9,141 nt of DNA, from positions 1 to 9,141 of the forward strand of contig PUKG01000218.1 of the NCBI GenBank assembly GCA_003550445.1, written 5' to 3'. Under the pieces are notes generated by a model that saw only the letters and a list, made by a program, of their open reading frames with translations, ran no database searches and was not told the DNA's origin. This DNA is from Halobacteroidaceae bacterium (GTDB taxonomy: Bacteria > Bacillota > Halanaerobiia > B1SED10-174). The position numbers and the translations under genes were made by a program. Shown here in pieces: positions 1 through 6,621 of the stretch (position 1 is the first letter of the stretch; each line of letters opens with the position of its first letter).

Positions 1-321
1 ATGGCAATGGTTTTTAGCGGGGCTTTAGCGAGCCTTGCGGGAGTTGAACAGATTTTGGGTGTTCACGGTAGATTTATCCAGCGTTTTTCTCCTGACCTTG
101 GTTTCATGGGAATTGCGGTCGCCCTGCTGGGGAAAAACCACCCGGTGGGAGTATTTTTCGCCGCCGTTCTATTTGGGGCCCTGCGGACGGGGGCAGCTGC
201 AATGGATCGCTTAACTGATGTTCCCAGAGAGCTTGTGGTAATAATTCAGGCCCTGATAATAATGTTTGTGGCTGCTGAAGAGCTAACCCGACGCCTTATG
301 GCAAGAAGGAGGCGTGCCTGA
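1..321 (+). CDS. BMP/nucleoside-type ABC transporter permease, C-terminal part (NupP/YufP-like), 5' truncated by window
   Basis: This is the last 106 residues of an inner-membrane permease of the BMP-family ABC importers (Bacillus NupNOPQ, purine nucleosides). The family is usually around 350 residues, so the ATG at base 1 is very probably an internal methionine and the gene begins upstream. Visible family signatures are the run GFMGIAVALLGKNHPVGVFF at about residues 35-54 and the following LFGALRTGA. A final hydrophobic helix (VIIQALIIMFVAA) comes next, then a basic cytoplasmic tail rich in arginine. It would form the translocation pore together with the permease directly downstream, whose ribosome binding site lies inside this gene's last codons, so the two are translationally linked. 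The binding lipoprotein and ATPase genes should lie upstream, outside the window. The family is clear; the exact substrate is inferred. Confidence 0.9.
   Translation: MAMVFSGALASLAGVEQILGVHGRFIQRFSPDLGFMGIAVALLGKNHPVGVFFAAVLFGALRTGAAAMDRLTDVPRELVVIIQALIIMFVAAEELTRRLMARRRRA
306..312 (+). promoter_or_regulatory. Ribosome binding site that decides the start of the second permease
   Basis: AAGGAGG lies inside the end of the preceding permease gene. It is only 1 nt from a GTG codon at 314 but 10 nt from an ATG at 323. The spacing favours the ATG as the real start, giving 309 rather than 312 residues. Confidence 0.65.
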
Positions 322-322
322 T

Positions 323-1252
323 ATGTGGGATTACCTGGTATATTTTGTTAATGCAACCGTCCTTGCCGCTGCCCTGCGAATGGCAACTCCCCTGATTTTT
401 ACTTCACTGGGAGGAATTTTTGCAGAGCGGAGTGGTGTCATTAATATAGGCCTGGAGGGAATGATGTTAATCGGGGCTTTTACGGGAATGCTGACCAGCT
501 ATTTTACCGGACAGCCCTGGCTTGGATTGGTAGGAGCAATTATTGCTGGAGCCTTAATGGGGCTGGTCCATGCTGTGGCCGCAGTCACCTACAAGGTTAA
601 CCAGGTTGTAAGCGGAACAGCGATTAATATTTTTGCCGTGGGTGTAACGGTTTTTCTCCTGCGCTGGATTTTTGATGTTGCCGGAACCTCTCCTGCAGTT
701 TCCAGGCTTCCTGTTGTTACACTACCCCTGATTAACCGTATTCCTTTAATAGGTCCGATTTTTGGCCAGCATAATATAATGGTCTATATTGCCCTGATTC
801 TTGTCGTTTTGGTTCATATATTTTTATTCAAAACAGTATGGGGACTGAGGTTGCGCTCGGTTGGAGAGCATCCCAAGGCGGCAGATACTGTAGGGATAAA
901 TGTTTTCCTCACCCGGTACCTTGCTGTAATTACCAGCGGAGCCCTGGCCGGACTTGGAGGCGCTTACCTTTCCATAGCTCACCTCAGCCGTTTTGGTGAC
1001 CAGATGACTGCCGGGCGAGGTTTTATTGCCCTGGCCGCAATGATTTTTGGTAAGTGGACCCCATTTGGAGCACTTGGTGCAAGCATTTTATTCGGTTTTG
1101 CCAACGCCGTCCAGATGCGTTTGCAGGAACTTGGGATTCCTTCTCAATTTGTCCAGATGGTTCCCTATATCCTTACCATGATTGCTCTGGCTGGTTTCAT
1201 TGGGCGGGCCACTCCTCCCAAGGCAATTGGTAAACCATACGAGAAAGAATAA
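323..1252 (+). CDS. BMP/nucleoside-type ABC transporter permease (NupQ/YufQ-like)
   Basis: This is a complete inner-membrane permease, the partner of the upstream gene in an ABC importer that probably takes up purine nucleosides. The hallmark GGIFAERSGVINIGLEG occurs at residues 30-46 (counted from the ATG at 323). The cytoplasmic coupling loop, GLRLRSVGEHPKAADTVGIN, is at about residues 174-193, and GLGGAYLS follows. The rest is dominated by hydrophobic segments, as expected for a multi-span permease. Length (309 aa) matches the YufQ family. An in-frame GTG at 314 could also be used but sits too close to the Shine-Dalgarno. The gene overlaps or nearly abuts the previous permease, and a 193-bp gap follows, so it is probably the last gene of its operon. 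Nucleoside specificity is by family analogy; related BMP systems take other small molecules. Confidence 0.92.
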   Translation: MWDYLVYFVNATVLAAALRMATPLIFTSLGGIFAERSGVINIGLEGMMLIGAFTGMLTSYFTGQPWLGLVGAIIAGALMGLVHAVAAVTYKVNQVVSGTAINIFAVGVTVFLLRWIFDVAGTSPAVSRLPVVTLPLINRIPLIGPIFGQHNIMVYIALILVVLVHIFLFKTVWGLRLRSVGEHPKAADTVGINVFLTRYLAVITSGALAGLGGAYLSIAHLSRFGDQMTAGRGFIALAAMIFGKWTPFGALGASILFGFANAVQMRLQELGIPSQFVQMVPYILTMIALAGFIGRATPPKAIGKPYEKE

Positions 1253-1270
1253 ATTGACCTGCTTTAATTC

Positions 1271-1322
1271 TGCGGGTGGATTTTTGGAAAAATTATTTTC
1301 AATCTGTTCCCGCATAAATTTT
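1271..1322 (+). terminator. Weak terminator-like fold after the permease operon
   Basis: TGCGGG (1271-1276) can pair with CCCGCA (1309-1314). Inside lies a second small hairpin, GAAAA (1287-1291) with TTTTC (1296-1300). The T-run after it is poor (TAAATTTTA). The position, 18 nt after the permease stop, suits a terminator, but the large loop and weak T tract make this a low-confidence call. Confidence 0.3.
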
Positions 1323-1329
1323 ACCTGTT

Positions 1330-1360
1330 TTTACCCCGGTTTTGCTTTTTGTTATATATT
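1330..1360 (+). promoter_or_regulatory. Possible promoter for the saccharopine-dehydrogenase-like gene
   Basis: TATATT (1355-1360) is a good -10 match, and TTTACC (1330-1335) is a partial -35 match at 19-nt spacing, slightly long. A palindrome, TCCCGGGA (1364-1371), sits just downstream near the expected transcription start. An inverted repeat, TCCAGG (1385-1390) with CCTGGA (1404-1409), lies in the leader. Either could be a control site, though neither matches an operator I can name. The rest of the 1253-1445 gap shows no small gene or RNA that I recognise. Confidence 0.3.
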
Positions 1361-1445
1361 TTCTCCCGGGAAAAAGATATTTAATCCAGGATAAGATAAT
1401 TGGCCTGGACCCTACTGCAAAAACTGCGGAAAAGGCGGTGGAAAA

Positions 1446-2555
1446 ATGAAAGTAATGGTTTTAGGTGGCGCTGGAGACATGGGTGCTGCTGCAGTTAGAG
1501 ATCTTGTAAATATTTCCGAGGTTGAACAGGTTACAATTGCGGATATTAACGTAAAGGTGGCAAAAAATTTAGCTGCAACGTCGGGAAGAGACAAGGCAAG
1601 GGTTCAAATGGTAGACGCTACCTCCCGTGATGCCCTTGTTGGTGCCATGCGGGGACATGATGTTGTTGCTGGAACCCTGGGACCTTTTTTCCGATTTGAA
1701 CGTCCAATTGTAGAAGCAGCCCTTGAAGCAGGAGTAAATTATGTAAGTATTTGTGATGACCATGATGCCATCGCCTCGATTCTCCCCCTGGATAATGAAG
1801 CCCAGGAATCCGGGCAGGTAATAATGAGCGGAATGGGCTGGACACCAGGTTTGAGTAATATTTTGGCCCGAAAAGGTTTTAACCAGCTGGATCGAACGGA
1901 AAAGGTCAATATTTTTTGGACTGGAAGTACTGGAGATGCTGTTGGTTTAACCGTCCTTCTTCACCTGATCCATGTTTTCAGCGGAAAGGTTCCTTCTTTC
2001 CAGGGAGGAAAACAGGTGGAAATTCCCGCAGGAACCAACCACCAGAAGATAGAATTCCCACATCCCCTGGGTGAAGTGAACGTTTTTGAACTGGGCCACC
2101 CCGAACCCATTACCATGCCCCATTATTTTGAGGGGATCCAGGATGTCAGGCTCAAGGGTGGACTTGTGGAAAATCATTTTAACCGAATTATTCGCTTTTT
2201 AGCCAGGATAGGAATAACAAAATCTCCAACGGGGAATAGAATGGTTGGAGAATTATTGAAGACCCTCCTTCCCCTTTTCCCAATTAACAGGAAACGTTCC
2301 TTTTCCGGGGTAAGGGTAGATGTTGAAGGAGAAAAAGGGGGAGAAAAAATCCGCTACAGTTATGCGGCAATTGATAACCCCCGGCGCCTAACCTCAATTC
2401 CTCTGAGTATCGGAACCCACATGGTTGGCAGGGGAGATATAAAGCGGAGGGGAGTTTTTTCTCCAGAGGCTGAAGGAGCCGTTGATCCTGATAAGTTCCT
2501 GGAAGAACTGGGAAAACGGGGAATTATTATCGATGAAAAAGTTGAAAAAATTTAG
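1446..2555 (+). CDS. Saccharopine dehydrogenase-family NAD(P)-binding oxidoreductase
   Basis: This 369-residue cytoplasmic protein has an N-terminal Rossmann fold. The dinucleotide-binding loop GGAGDMG is at residues 7-13 after a short hydrophobic strand, and an acidic residue (D33, in TIADIN) ends the second strand, which usually suggests NAD rather than NADP. The conserved GMGWTPGLSN stretch (about residues 129-138) is typical of the saccharopine/lysine-6-dehydrogenase superfamily, in which such enzymes reduce or oxidise an imine/amino-acid intermediate. The C-terminal half would be the catalytic/dimerisation domain. The start is supported by the GGCGGTGG ribosome binding site 4 nt upstream. 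It stands alone between a 193-bp leader and a strong terminator, so it is probably monocistronic or a read-through partner of the nucleoside permeases. Family placement is good; the substrate cannot be read from sequence, and true saccharopine dehydrogenase activity should not be assumed. Confidence 0.82.
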   Translation: MKVMVLGGAGDMGAAAVRDLVNISEVEQVTIADINVKVAKNLAATSGRDKARVQMVDATSRDALVGAMRGHDVVAGTLGPFFRFERPIVEAALEAGVNYVSICDDHDAIASILPLDNEAQESGQVIMSGMGWTPGLSNILARKGFNQLDRTEKVNIFWTGSTGDAVGLTVLLHLIHVFSGKVPSFQGGKQVEIPAGTNHQKIEFPHPLGEVNVFELGHPEPITMPHYFEGIQDVRLKGGLVENHFNRIIRFLARIGITKSPTGNRMVGELLKTLLPLFPINRKRSFSGVRVDVEGEKGGEKIRYSYAAIDNPRRLTSIPLSIGTHMVGRGDIKRRGVFSPEAEGAVDPDKFLEELGKRGIIIDEKVEKI

Positions 2556-2582
2556 GGGCCCGGAAGGCCCCTTTATTTTTTC
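2554..2582 (+). terminator. Rho-independent terminator
   Basis: A 7-bp GC-rich stem, AGGGGCC (2554-2560) with GGCCCCT (2566-2572), has a five-base CGGAA loop and is followed by TTATTTTTT. The stem begins inside the TAG stop codon of the saccharopine-dehydrogenase-like gene. It separates that gene from the larA unit. Confidence 0.88.
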
Positions 2583-2713
2583 CCCTTCTAAACATAAGGT
2601 TAGAGAGGGTACCGGGGGAAAGAATAGAAATATTAAATTAGGTTCGGATTTTTTCGAAATTATTGCCCCCTATTTTTTGTGGATAGAAAACAAAGTTCCC
2701 GGGAGGAAGAAAA
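2583..2713 (+). other. Leader region of the larA-pts unit
   Basis: These bases after the terminator should hold the promoter of the four-gene unit, but no convincing -35/-10 pair stands out. The best symmetry is TTCG(N8)CGAA at 2643-2658, an imperfect operator-like element. I see no clear CcpA cre box. A good ribosome binding site, GGGAGGA (2701-2707), precedes the larA ATG by 6 nt. Confidence 0.35.
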
Positions 2714-3979
2714 ATGCAGGTTAAATTACCATATGGTAAAGAAGAAATATTATTGAAACTACCAGAAGAAAGGGTAAATAGCATTCTTGCGACTTCCATG
2801 GGAAGGGTTAATCCCCCGGAGAAGGAAGAAGAACTCGTAAAAAAAGCGCTCTTAAACCCGGTTAAAGGCCCGGATCTTTCCTCCCTGGCAAAAGGGAAGG
2901 AAAAAGTTTTAATAATAACTTCAGATCATACCCGCCCCCTGCCTTCAAGGGTTACCCTACCCCCTATCCTGAAGGCCATCCGAGAGGGAAACCCCGAAGC
3001 AAAAATAACCATCCTTATGGCAACCGGGTTTCACCGCTCCCCAACGGGGGAAGAACTGGAAGAAAAATTGGGGAAGGAAATGGTAAGTAGGGAAAGAATT
3101 GTTATCCACGATGCCCGGGAAAAAGGGCAGATGATTGAAACCGGAACCCTTCCTTCCGGGCAAAGACTTTTTTTAAACAAAAAGGTATTAGAGGCGGACC
3201 TTCTTCTGGCAGAAGGTTTTATCGAACCTCACCTTTTTGCTGGTTTTTCTGGGGGAGGAAAAAGTGTCCTTCCGGGGGTTGCGGGCAGCGTTAGTATTTT
3301 TGGCAACCATTGTGCAGAATTTATAGCCCACCCCCGGGCAAGGACGGGAATTCTTTCCGGAAACCCCGTCCAGGAGGATATTCGGGCAGCTGCAAAAATT
3401 GCCGGATTGGATTTTATTTTGAATGTAGCCTTAAATGCCAGGAAACAGGTAATTGCGGCCTTTGCCGGCGAGCCGGAGGCCGCCCACGAAAAGGGCTGTC
3501 GATATGTTGGGGAAATGACCCGGGTAAAAACCTCGCCTGGAGATATTGTAATTACCACAAATGGAGGCTACCCCCTTGATCAAAATATTTACCAGTCAGT
3601 CAAGGGAATGACCGCCGCAGAAGCTGCCTGTAAAGAGGGGGGAACCATTATTGCTCTTGCAAGATGTAGCGATGGGCATGGTAGCGAGGATTTTTTCCGA
3701 TCCCTTGCAGGGGCTTCTTCCCCGAAAAAACTCTGGGATGAAATTTGCTCCAGGCCCGTGGAAAAAACATTCCCCGATCAGTGGCAGGCCCAGATTCTTG
3801 CCCGAATCCTGAAAAAATTCCGGGTTATTATGGTTACCGGAGCTTCCCAGGGGGTAGTGGAAAATATTCACATGGAATGGGCTCCTTCCCTTGGGGAAGC
3901 CCTGGAGATGGTTGATAGTCGGGGGAAAATTAACGTAATCCCCGATGGGGTAGGAGTGATTGTAAATGCTGATAGTTAG
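2714..3979 (+). CDS. larA: Nickel-dependent 2-hydroxyacid (lactate) racemase LarA
   Basis: LarA is a cytoplasmic enzyme that interconverts D- and L-lactate, or in relatives other 2-hydroxyacids, by a hydride-transfer mechanism on a nickel-pincer nucleotide cofactor. At 421 residues it has the usual length. The residues known from the Lactobacillus plantarum enzyme are all visible with a one-residue offset: DHTRP with R74, GFHR with H107, EPH with H173, the SGGGK loop with K183 (covalent pincer attachment), H199 (nickel ligand, in GNHC), and Y293, Q294 and K297 in IYQSVK. It therefore looks catalytically intact. The cofactor-making genes larB, larC and larE are not in this window and must be elsewhere if the enzyme is active. 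It is the first gene of a compact unit and overlaps the next gene by 14 nt. LarA homologues differ in substrate, so lactate is the default, not proven. Confidence 0.9.
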   Translation: MQVKLPYGKEEILLKLPEERVNSILATSMGRVNPPEKEEELVKKALLNPVKGPDLSSLAKGKEKVLIITSDHTRPLPSRVTLPPILKAIREGNPEAKITILMATGFHRSPTGEELEEKLGKEMVSRERIVIHDAREKGQMIETGTLPSGQRLFLNKKVLEADLLLAEGFIEPHLFAGFSGGGKSVLPGVAGSVSIFGNHCAEFIAHPRARTGILSGNPVQEDIRAAAKIAGLDFILNVALNARKQVIAAFAGEPEAAHEKGCRYVGEMTRVKTSPGDIVITTNGGYPLDQNIYQSVKGMTAAEAACKEGGTIIALARCSDGHGSEDFFRSLAGASSPKKLWDEICSRPVEKTFPDQWQAQILARILKKFRVIMVTGASQGVVENIHMEWAPSLGEALEMVDSRGKINVIPDGVGVIVNADS

Positions 3980-4421
3980 TGCCTGTTTGATTGGGGTAAA
4001 TTGCAAATATGATGGAGGAAACAACTGCCATACCGAAATCCTGGAGTTATATAAAAAAGGAGGGGTAATCCCCATTTGTCCCGAGCAGCTTGGAGGCCTT
4101 TCCACTCCCCGTTCTCCCGCGGAAATCCGCGGAGGGAGCGGTGGTGATGTATTAGATGGAAAGGCAAGAATAATTACTCCCCACGGGGATGATGTAGCCG
4201 AAGCTTTTAAAAGAGGAGCTCAGGAATCTTTAAAGCTTGCAAAACACGCCGGGGCCAAAAAAGCCATATTAAAGGAAAAAAGTCCTTCCTGCGGCCCTTA
4301 TTTTATCTATGATGGAACCTTTAGCGGAAGAATAGTTGCCGGGAAGGGAGTTACAGCCGAACTTTTCCAGCGGGAAGGAATAAAAGTTAATTCCGAAAAC
4401 GACTTCAAAAGGAAAGGATGA
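3966..4421 (+). CDS. DUF523 protein, TudS-type [4Fe-4S] desulfidase
   Basis: This 151-residue cytoplasmic protein belongs to the DUF523 family, whose characterised member TudS removes sulfur from 2-thiouracil using a [4Fe-4S] cluster held by three cysteines. Those three are present: C7 in SACLIG, C38 in CPEQ and C109 in SPSCG. The family's acidic residue (E40) and the serine before the last cysteine (S107) are also there, as is the STPRSPAEI segment (residues 46-54). Extra cysteines C13 and C21 lie near the N-terminus. Translation starts within the end of larA, with AGGAG (3952-3956) inside larA as its ribosome binding site, so the two are probably translationally coupled. ptsH starts 6 nt after its stop. 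The family match is strong. The physiological substrate is unknown: thionucleobase salvage or detoxification is the precedent, and a role linked to the thio-containing LarA cofactor is only a speculation. Confidence 0.88.
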   Translation: MLIVSACLIGVNCKYDGGNNCHTEILELYKKGGVIPICPEQLGGLSTPRSPAEIRGGSGGDVLDGKARIITPHGDDVAEAFKRGAQESLKLAKHAGAKKAILKEKSPSCGPYFIYDGTFSGRIVAGKGVTAELFQREGIKVNSENDFKRKG

Positions 4422-4427
4422 ATTGTT

Positions 4428-4703
4428 ATGGTTGAAAAAGAAGTAACTATCAAAAATGAAACCGGACTTCATGCTCGACCTGCAACATTGTTTGTAAAGA
4501 AAGCCAGCTCTTTTTCCGCAGATATTGAAATAACCAAGGACGATAAAACTGTAAATGCCAAGAGCATAATGGGTGTTATGAGTCTTGGGGCGGGAAAAGG
4601 GAGTAAGGTTAAGCTGAAGGCTGAAGGGGATGACGAGCAGGAGGCAATAGAAGCCCTGGTAGACCTAATTGACCAGGGATTATCCGAACAGGAGGGTGGA
4701 TAA
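4428..4703 (+). CDS. ptsH: Phosphocarrier protein HPr
   Basis: HPr is the small cytoplasmic carrier that takes phosphate from Enzyme I and passes it to the EIIA domains of sugar PTS permeases. The protein has 91 residues, a normal length. The catalytic histidine is H15 in the signature TGLHARPA. The regulatory serine S46 lies in NAKSIMGVMSLG, the motif recognised by HPr kinase/phosphorylase in Firmicutes, which implies possible carbon-catabolite control through CcpA in this organism. The protein is acidic overall. The start follows GGAAAGGATG, which overlaps the stop of the DUF523 gene. Its stop overlaps the ptsI start by one base (TAATG), the typical coupling of ptsH and ptsI. Identification is secure. 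Confidence 0.97.
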   Translation: MVEKEVTIKNETGLHARPATLFVKKASSFSADIEITKDDKTVNAKSIMGVMSLGAGKGSKVKLKAEGDDEQEAIEALVDLIDQGLSEQEGG

Positions 4704-6421
4704 TGCGAGGAGTTGCAGCTTCCCCCGGGATTGCAATTGGGAAAAGCGTTTTAAAAATGGAAGAGGCTTTGAAGGCTGATGAAAGGGAAATTTCTCCCGA
4801 TGAGGTCGATGGAGAATTAGAACGCCTCCGGGAGGGACTGGAAAAAGCAGTTGAGGAATTAAAAGAACTGCAGGAGGAAACCGAGAAAAAATTGGGAAAA
4901 GAAGAGGCCGAAATTTTTGGGGCTCATCAAATGCTTGTTCAGGATCCGGAAATGGTAAAAACCATTGAAGAAGGGATCAAGAAAGATAAAAAAAATGCTG
5001 AAAAAGCCCTGGAGGAAGCCGTTGAGCAGTATGCTTCTCTCATGGCAGGGTTGGAAGACGAGTATATGCAGGCCCGGGAGGCGGATATAAGGGACGTGGG
5101 ATCAAGAATCCTGAGAATATTAAAGGGAAAAAGTGATGAACAGGCAGCCCTCCCCCCCGACTCGGTAATTATTGCCCGGGACCTGACCCCATCAGATACT
5201 GCCAGGCTTGACAAGGAACGGGTGGTTGCTTTTCTAACCGCAGATGGCTCAAGGACTTCCCACTCGGCTATTATGGCCCGCTCCCTGGGAATCCCGGCTG
5301 TAGTTGGGTTGGGAAGGGATTTCCTCAAAGATGTTGATGATGGAGCTAAGGTTATTGTTGACGGCAATGAGGGAGAGGTATTTCTCAATCCTTCGGAAGA
5401 TAAACTCAAAGATTACCGGGGAAGGCTGGAGGAATTTGAGCAGGAGAAAAAGCGCCTGGCTCAATTTAAAGATGTTAAAGCCGTAACCCGTGATGGAGAA
5501 GAAATAGAAGTTGCAGGGAACATAGGAAATATTTTCGATGTTGAGCCTTTATTGGAGCAGGGCGGAGAGGGAATCGGCCTTTTCCGCACCGAATTTTTAT
5601 ACATGGACCGGGAAGACCTACCGGGCGAAGAAGAACAGTTCGAAGCCTACAAAGAGGTTGCCCAGGCCATGGGTGATTACCCTGTAATAATAAGAACCCT
5701 GGATATCGGCGGGGATAAAGACCTGCCTTATCTTGAACTCCCCCAGGAAATGAATCCCTTCCTGGGTTACAGGGCAATAAGGTTGTGCCTTGATCAGCCC
5801 GAGATTTTCAAACCCCAGCTGAGGGCCATCCTCAGGGCCAGCCATTATGGAAATATTAAACTCATGTATCCCATGATTGCTACCCTTGAAGAAGTAAAAG
5901 AAGCAAACAGGCTCCTGACAGAAATTGAGAAAGAACTGGAAGAGGAAGGTATCCCCTTTGACGGGGAAATGGAAAAGGGGATAATGATTGAGGTTCCCGG
6001 TGCAGTAATGATAGCAGATGCCCTGGCAGGAGAAGTTGATTTTTTCAGTATCGGAACCAATGATTTGATTCAGTATACCATGGCAGTGGATCGGGGAAAT
6101 GAAAGAATAGCCCACCTTCATTCTCCCTATCACCCCGGGGTTCTTAAGCTGATCAAGGAAACAATTGAAGCGGGACACAGAAATGACATCTGGGTGGGAA
6201 TGTGCGGGGAAGCAGCCGGGGATGAGCTGCTTTTACCATTCCTTTTGGGTGCCGGCCTTGATGAATTCAGCATGAGTGCGGGTAGTGTTCTCAGGATTAA
6301 AGAACTCCTGGGTTTTTGGACCAAGGAAGAGGCAAAGGAAATAACCGAGAAAACCCTGGAGCTGGGAACCGCAGAGGAAGTAGAGAAATTTTTAAAAACC
6401 CATAAAAAAACAGAAAAGTAG
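4703..6421 (+). CDS. ptsI: PTS Enzyme I (phosphoenolpyruvate-protein phosphotransferase)
   Basis: This cytoplasmic dimeric enzyme autophosphorylates from PEP and hands the phosphate to HPr. At 572 residues it is full length. The N-terminal HPr-binding/swivel domain carries the phosphorylated H187 in SRTSHSAIMARSLGIPAVVG. The C-terminal PEP-binding barrel shows R295 (GLFRTEFLYM), R331 (RTLDIGGDK), the metal ligands E430 (MIEVPGA) and D454 (IGTNDLIQYT), R464, and the active-site C501 (GMCGEAAGD). These match the E. coli residues with small offsets. One mild oddity is that the loop before the active histidine reads DGSRTSH where GGRTSH is usual, a G-to-S change that is probably tolerated. The ribosome binding site GGAGGGTGG lies at the end of ptsH (4691-4699). 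It is the last gene of the larA-led unit and is followed by a strong terminator. Identification is secure. Confidence 0.98.
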   Translation: MRGVAASPGIAIGKSVLKMEEALKADEREISPDEVDGELERLREGLEKAVEELKELQEETEKKLGKEEAEIFGAHQMLVQDPEMVKTIEEGIKKDKKNAEKALEEAVEQYASLMAGLEDEYMQAREADIRDVGSRILRILKGKSDEQAALPPDSVIIARDLTPSDTARLDKERVVAFLTADGSRTSHSAIMARSLGIPAVVGLGRDFLKDVDDGAKVIVDGNEGEVFLNPSEDKLKDYRGRLEEFEQEKKRLAQFKDVKAVTRDGEEIEVAGNIGNIFDVEPLLEQGGEGIGLFRTEFLYMDREDLPGEEEQFEAYKEVAQAMGDYPVIIRTLDIGGDKDLPYLELPQEMNPFLGYRAIRLCLDQPEIFKPQLRAILRASHYGNIKLMYPMIATLEEVKEANRLLTEIEKELEEEGIPFDGEMEKGIMIEVPGAVMIADALAGEVDFFSIGTNDLIQYTMAVDRGNERIAHLHSPYHPGVLKLIKETIEAGHRNDIWVGMCGEAAGDELLLPFLLGAGLDEFSMSAGSVLRIKELLGFWTKEEAKEITEKTLELGTAEEVEKFLKTHKKTEK

Positions 6422-6429
6422 ACAAGAAG

Positions 6430-6490
6430 GCTCCCCTGGAAGAAAACAGCAAAATTCTCCTTAAGCTGTTTTCCCGGGGAGCTTTTTTTA
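6430..6490 (+). terminator. Rho-independent terminator after ptsI
   Basis: A long stem has outer arms GCTCCCC (6430-6436) and GGGGAGC (6476-6482), and inner arms AAAACAGC (6443-6450) and GCTGTTTT (6465-6472). The loop is about 14 nt and the structure is followed by TTTTTTTA. It closes the larA-ptsI unit. The remainder of the gap up to 6569 is AT-rich and shows nothing I recognise. Confidence 0.9.
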
Positions 6491-6569
6491 TTGCTTGTGG
6501 ATGGGAAAAAACCTGATTGTCTAAAAGAGAAAACAGATCGAAAAAGCTCAAAATAAAAAAAGTTTCATA

Positions 6570-6613
6570 TTGCAACTAATTTAATTTTTTGATATTATAA
6601 TAAGATGAAGGAG
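6570..6613 (+). promoter_or_regulatory. Promoter, possible MarR operator and ribosome binding site of the efflux unit
   Basis: TTGCAA (6570-6575) and TATTAT (6593-6598) are spaced by 17 nt; an overlapping TATAAT (6596-6601) is an alternative -10 at 20 nt. The -10 area lies in a perfect 10-bp palindrome, TATTATAATA (6593-6602), a plausible place for the MarR protein to bind and repress its own operon. AAGGAG (6608-6613) is the ribosome binding site, 8 nt before the start codon, so the mRNA leader would be very short. Confidence 0.55.
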
Positions 6614-6621
6614 TTGGAGCT

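Noticed and set aside
1182..1394. 70-residue + strand open frame in the leader after the permease operon
   Set aside because: It starts inside the permease gene out of frame, has no ribosome binding site, and its sequence looks like translated noncoding DNA.
2482..2724. 80-residue + strand open frame across the terminator and larA leader
   Set aside because: It runs through the Rho-independent terminator, overlaps two real genes out of frame, and reads as low-information lysine- and glycine-rich sequence.
3229..3558. 109-residue open frame on the - strand inside larA
   Set aside because: It lies fully antisense to a well-conserved catalytic region of larA, has no ribosome binding site or recognisable domain, and is best explained as a shadow of the coding frame.
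3596..4105. 169-residue open frame on the - strand spanning the larA/DUF523 junction
   Set aside because: It is antisense to two clearly conserved genes and its translation shows no family features, only proline- and serine-rich text typical of shadow frames.
4939..5409. 156-residue open frame on the - strand inside ptsI
   Set aside because: The serine-rich composition is the antisense of the glutamate- and leucine-rich Enzyme I sequence; no start signal or domain is visible.
5618..6178. 186-residue open frame on the - strand inside ptsI
   Set aside because: It is antisense to the metal- and PEP-binding core of Enzyme I, which is under strong conservation; it has no recognisable motif.
4703..6421. 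G-to-S change in the loop before the active histidine of Enzyme I (DGSRTSH)
   Set aside because: All catalytic residues are intact and a serine at this loop position is a mild change, so it does not suggest loss or change of function.
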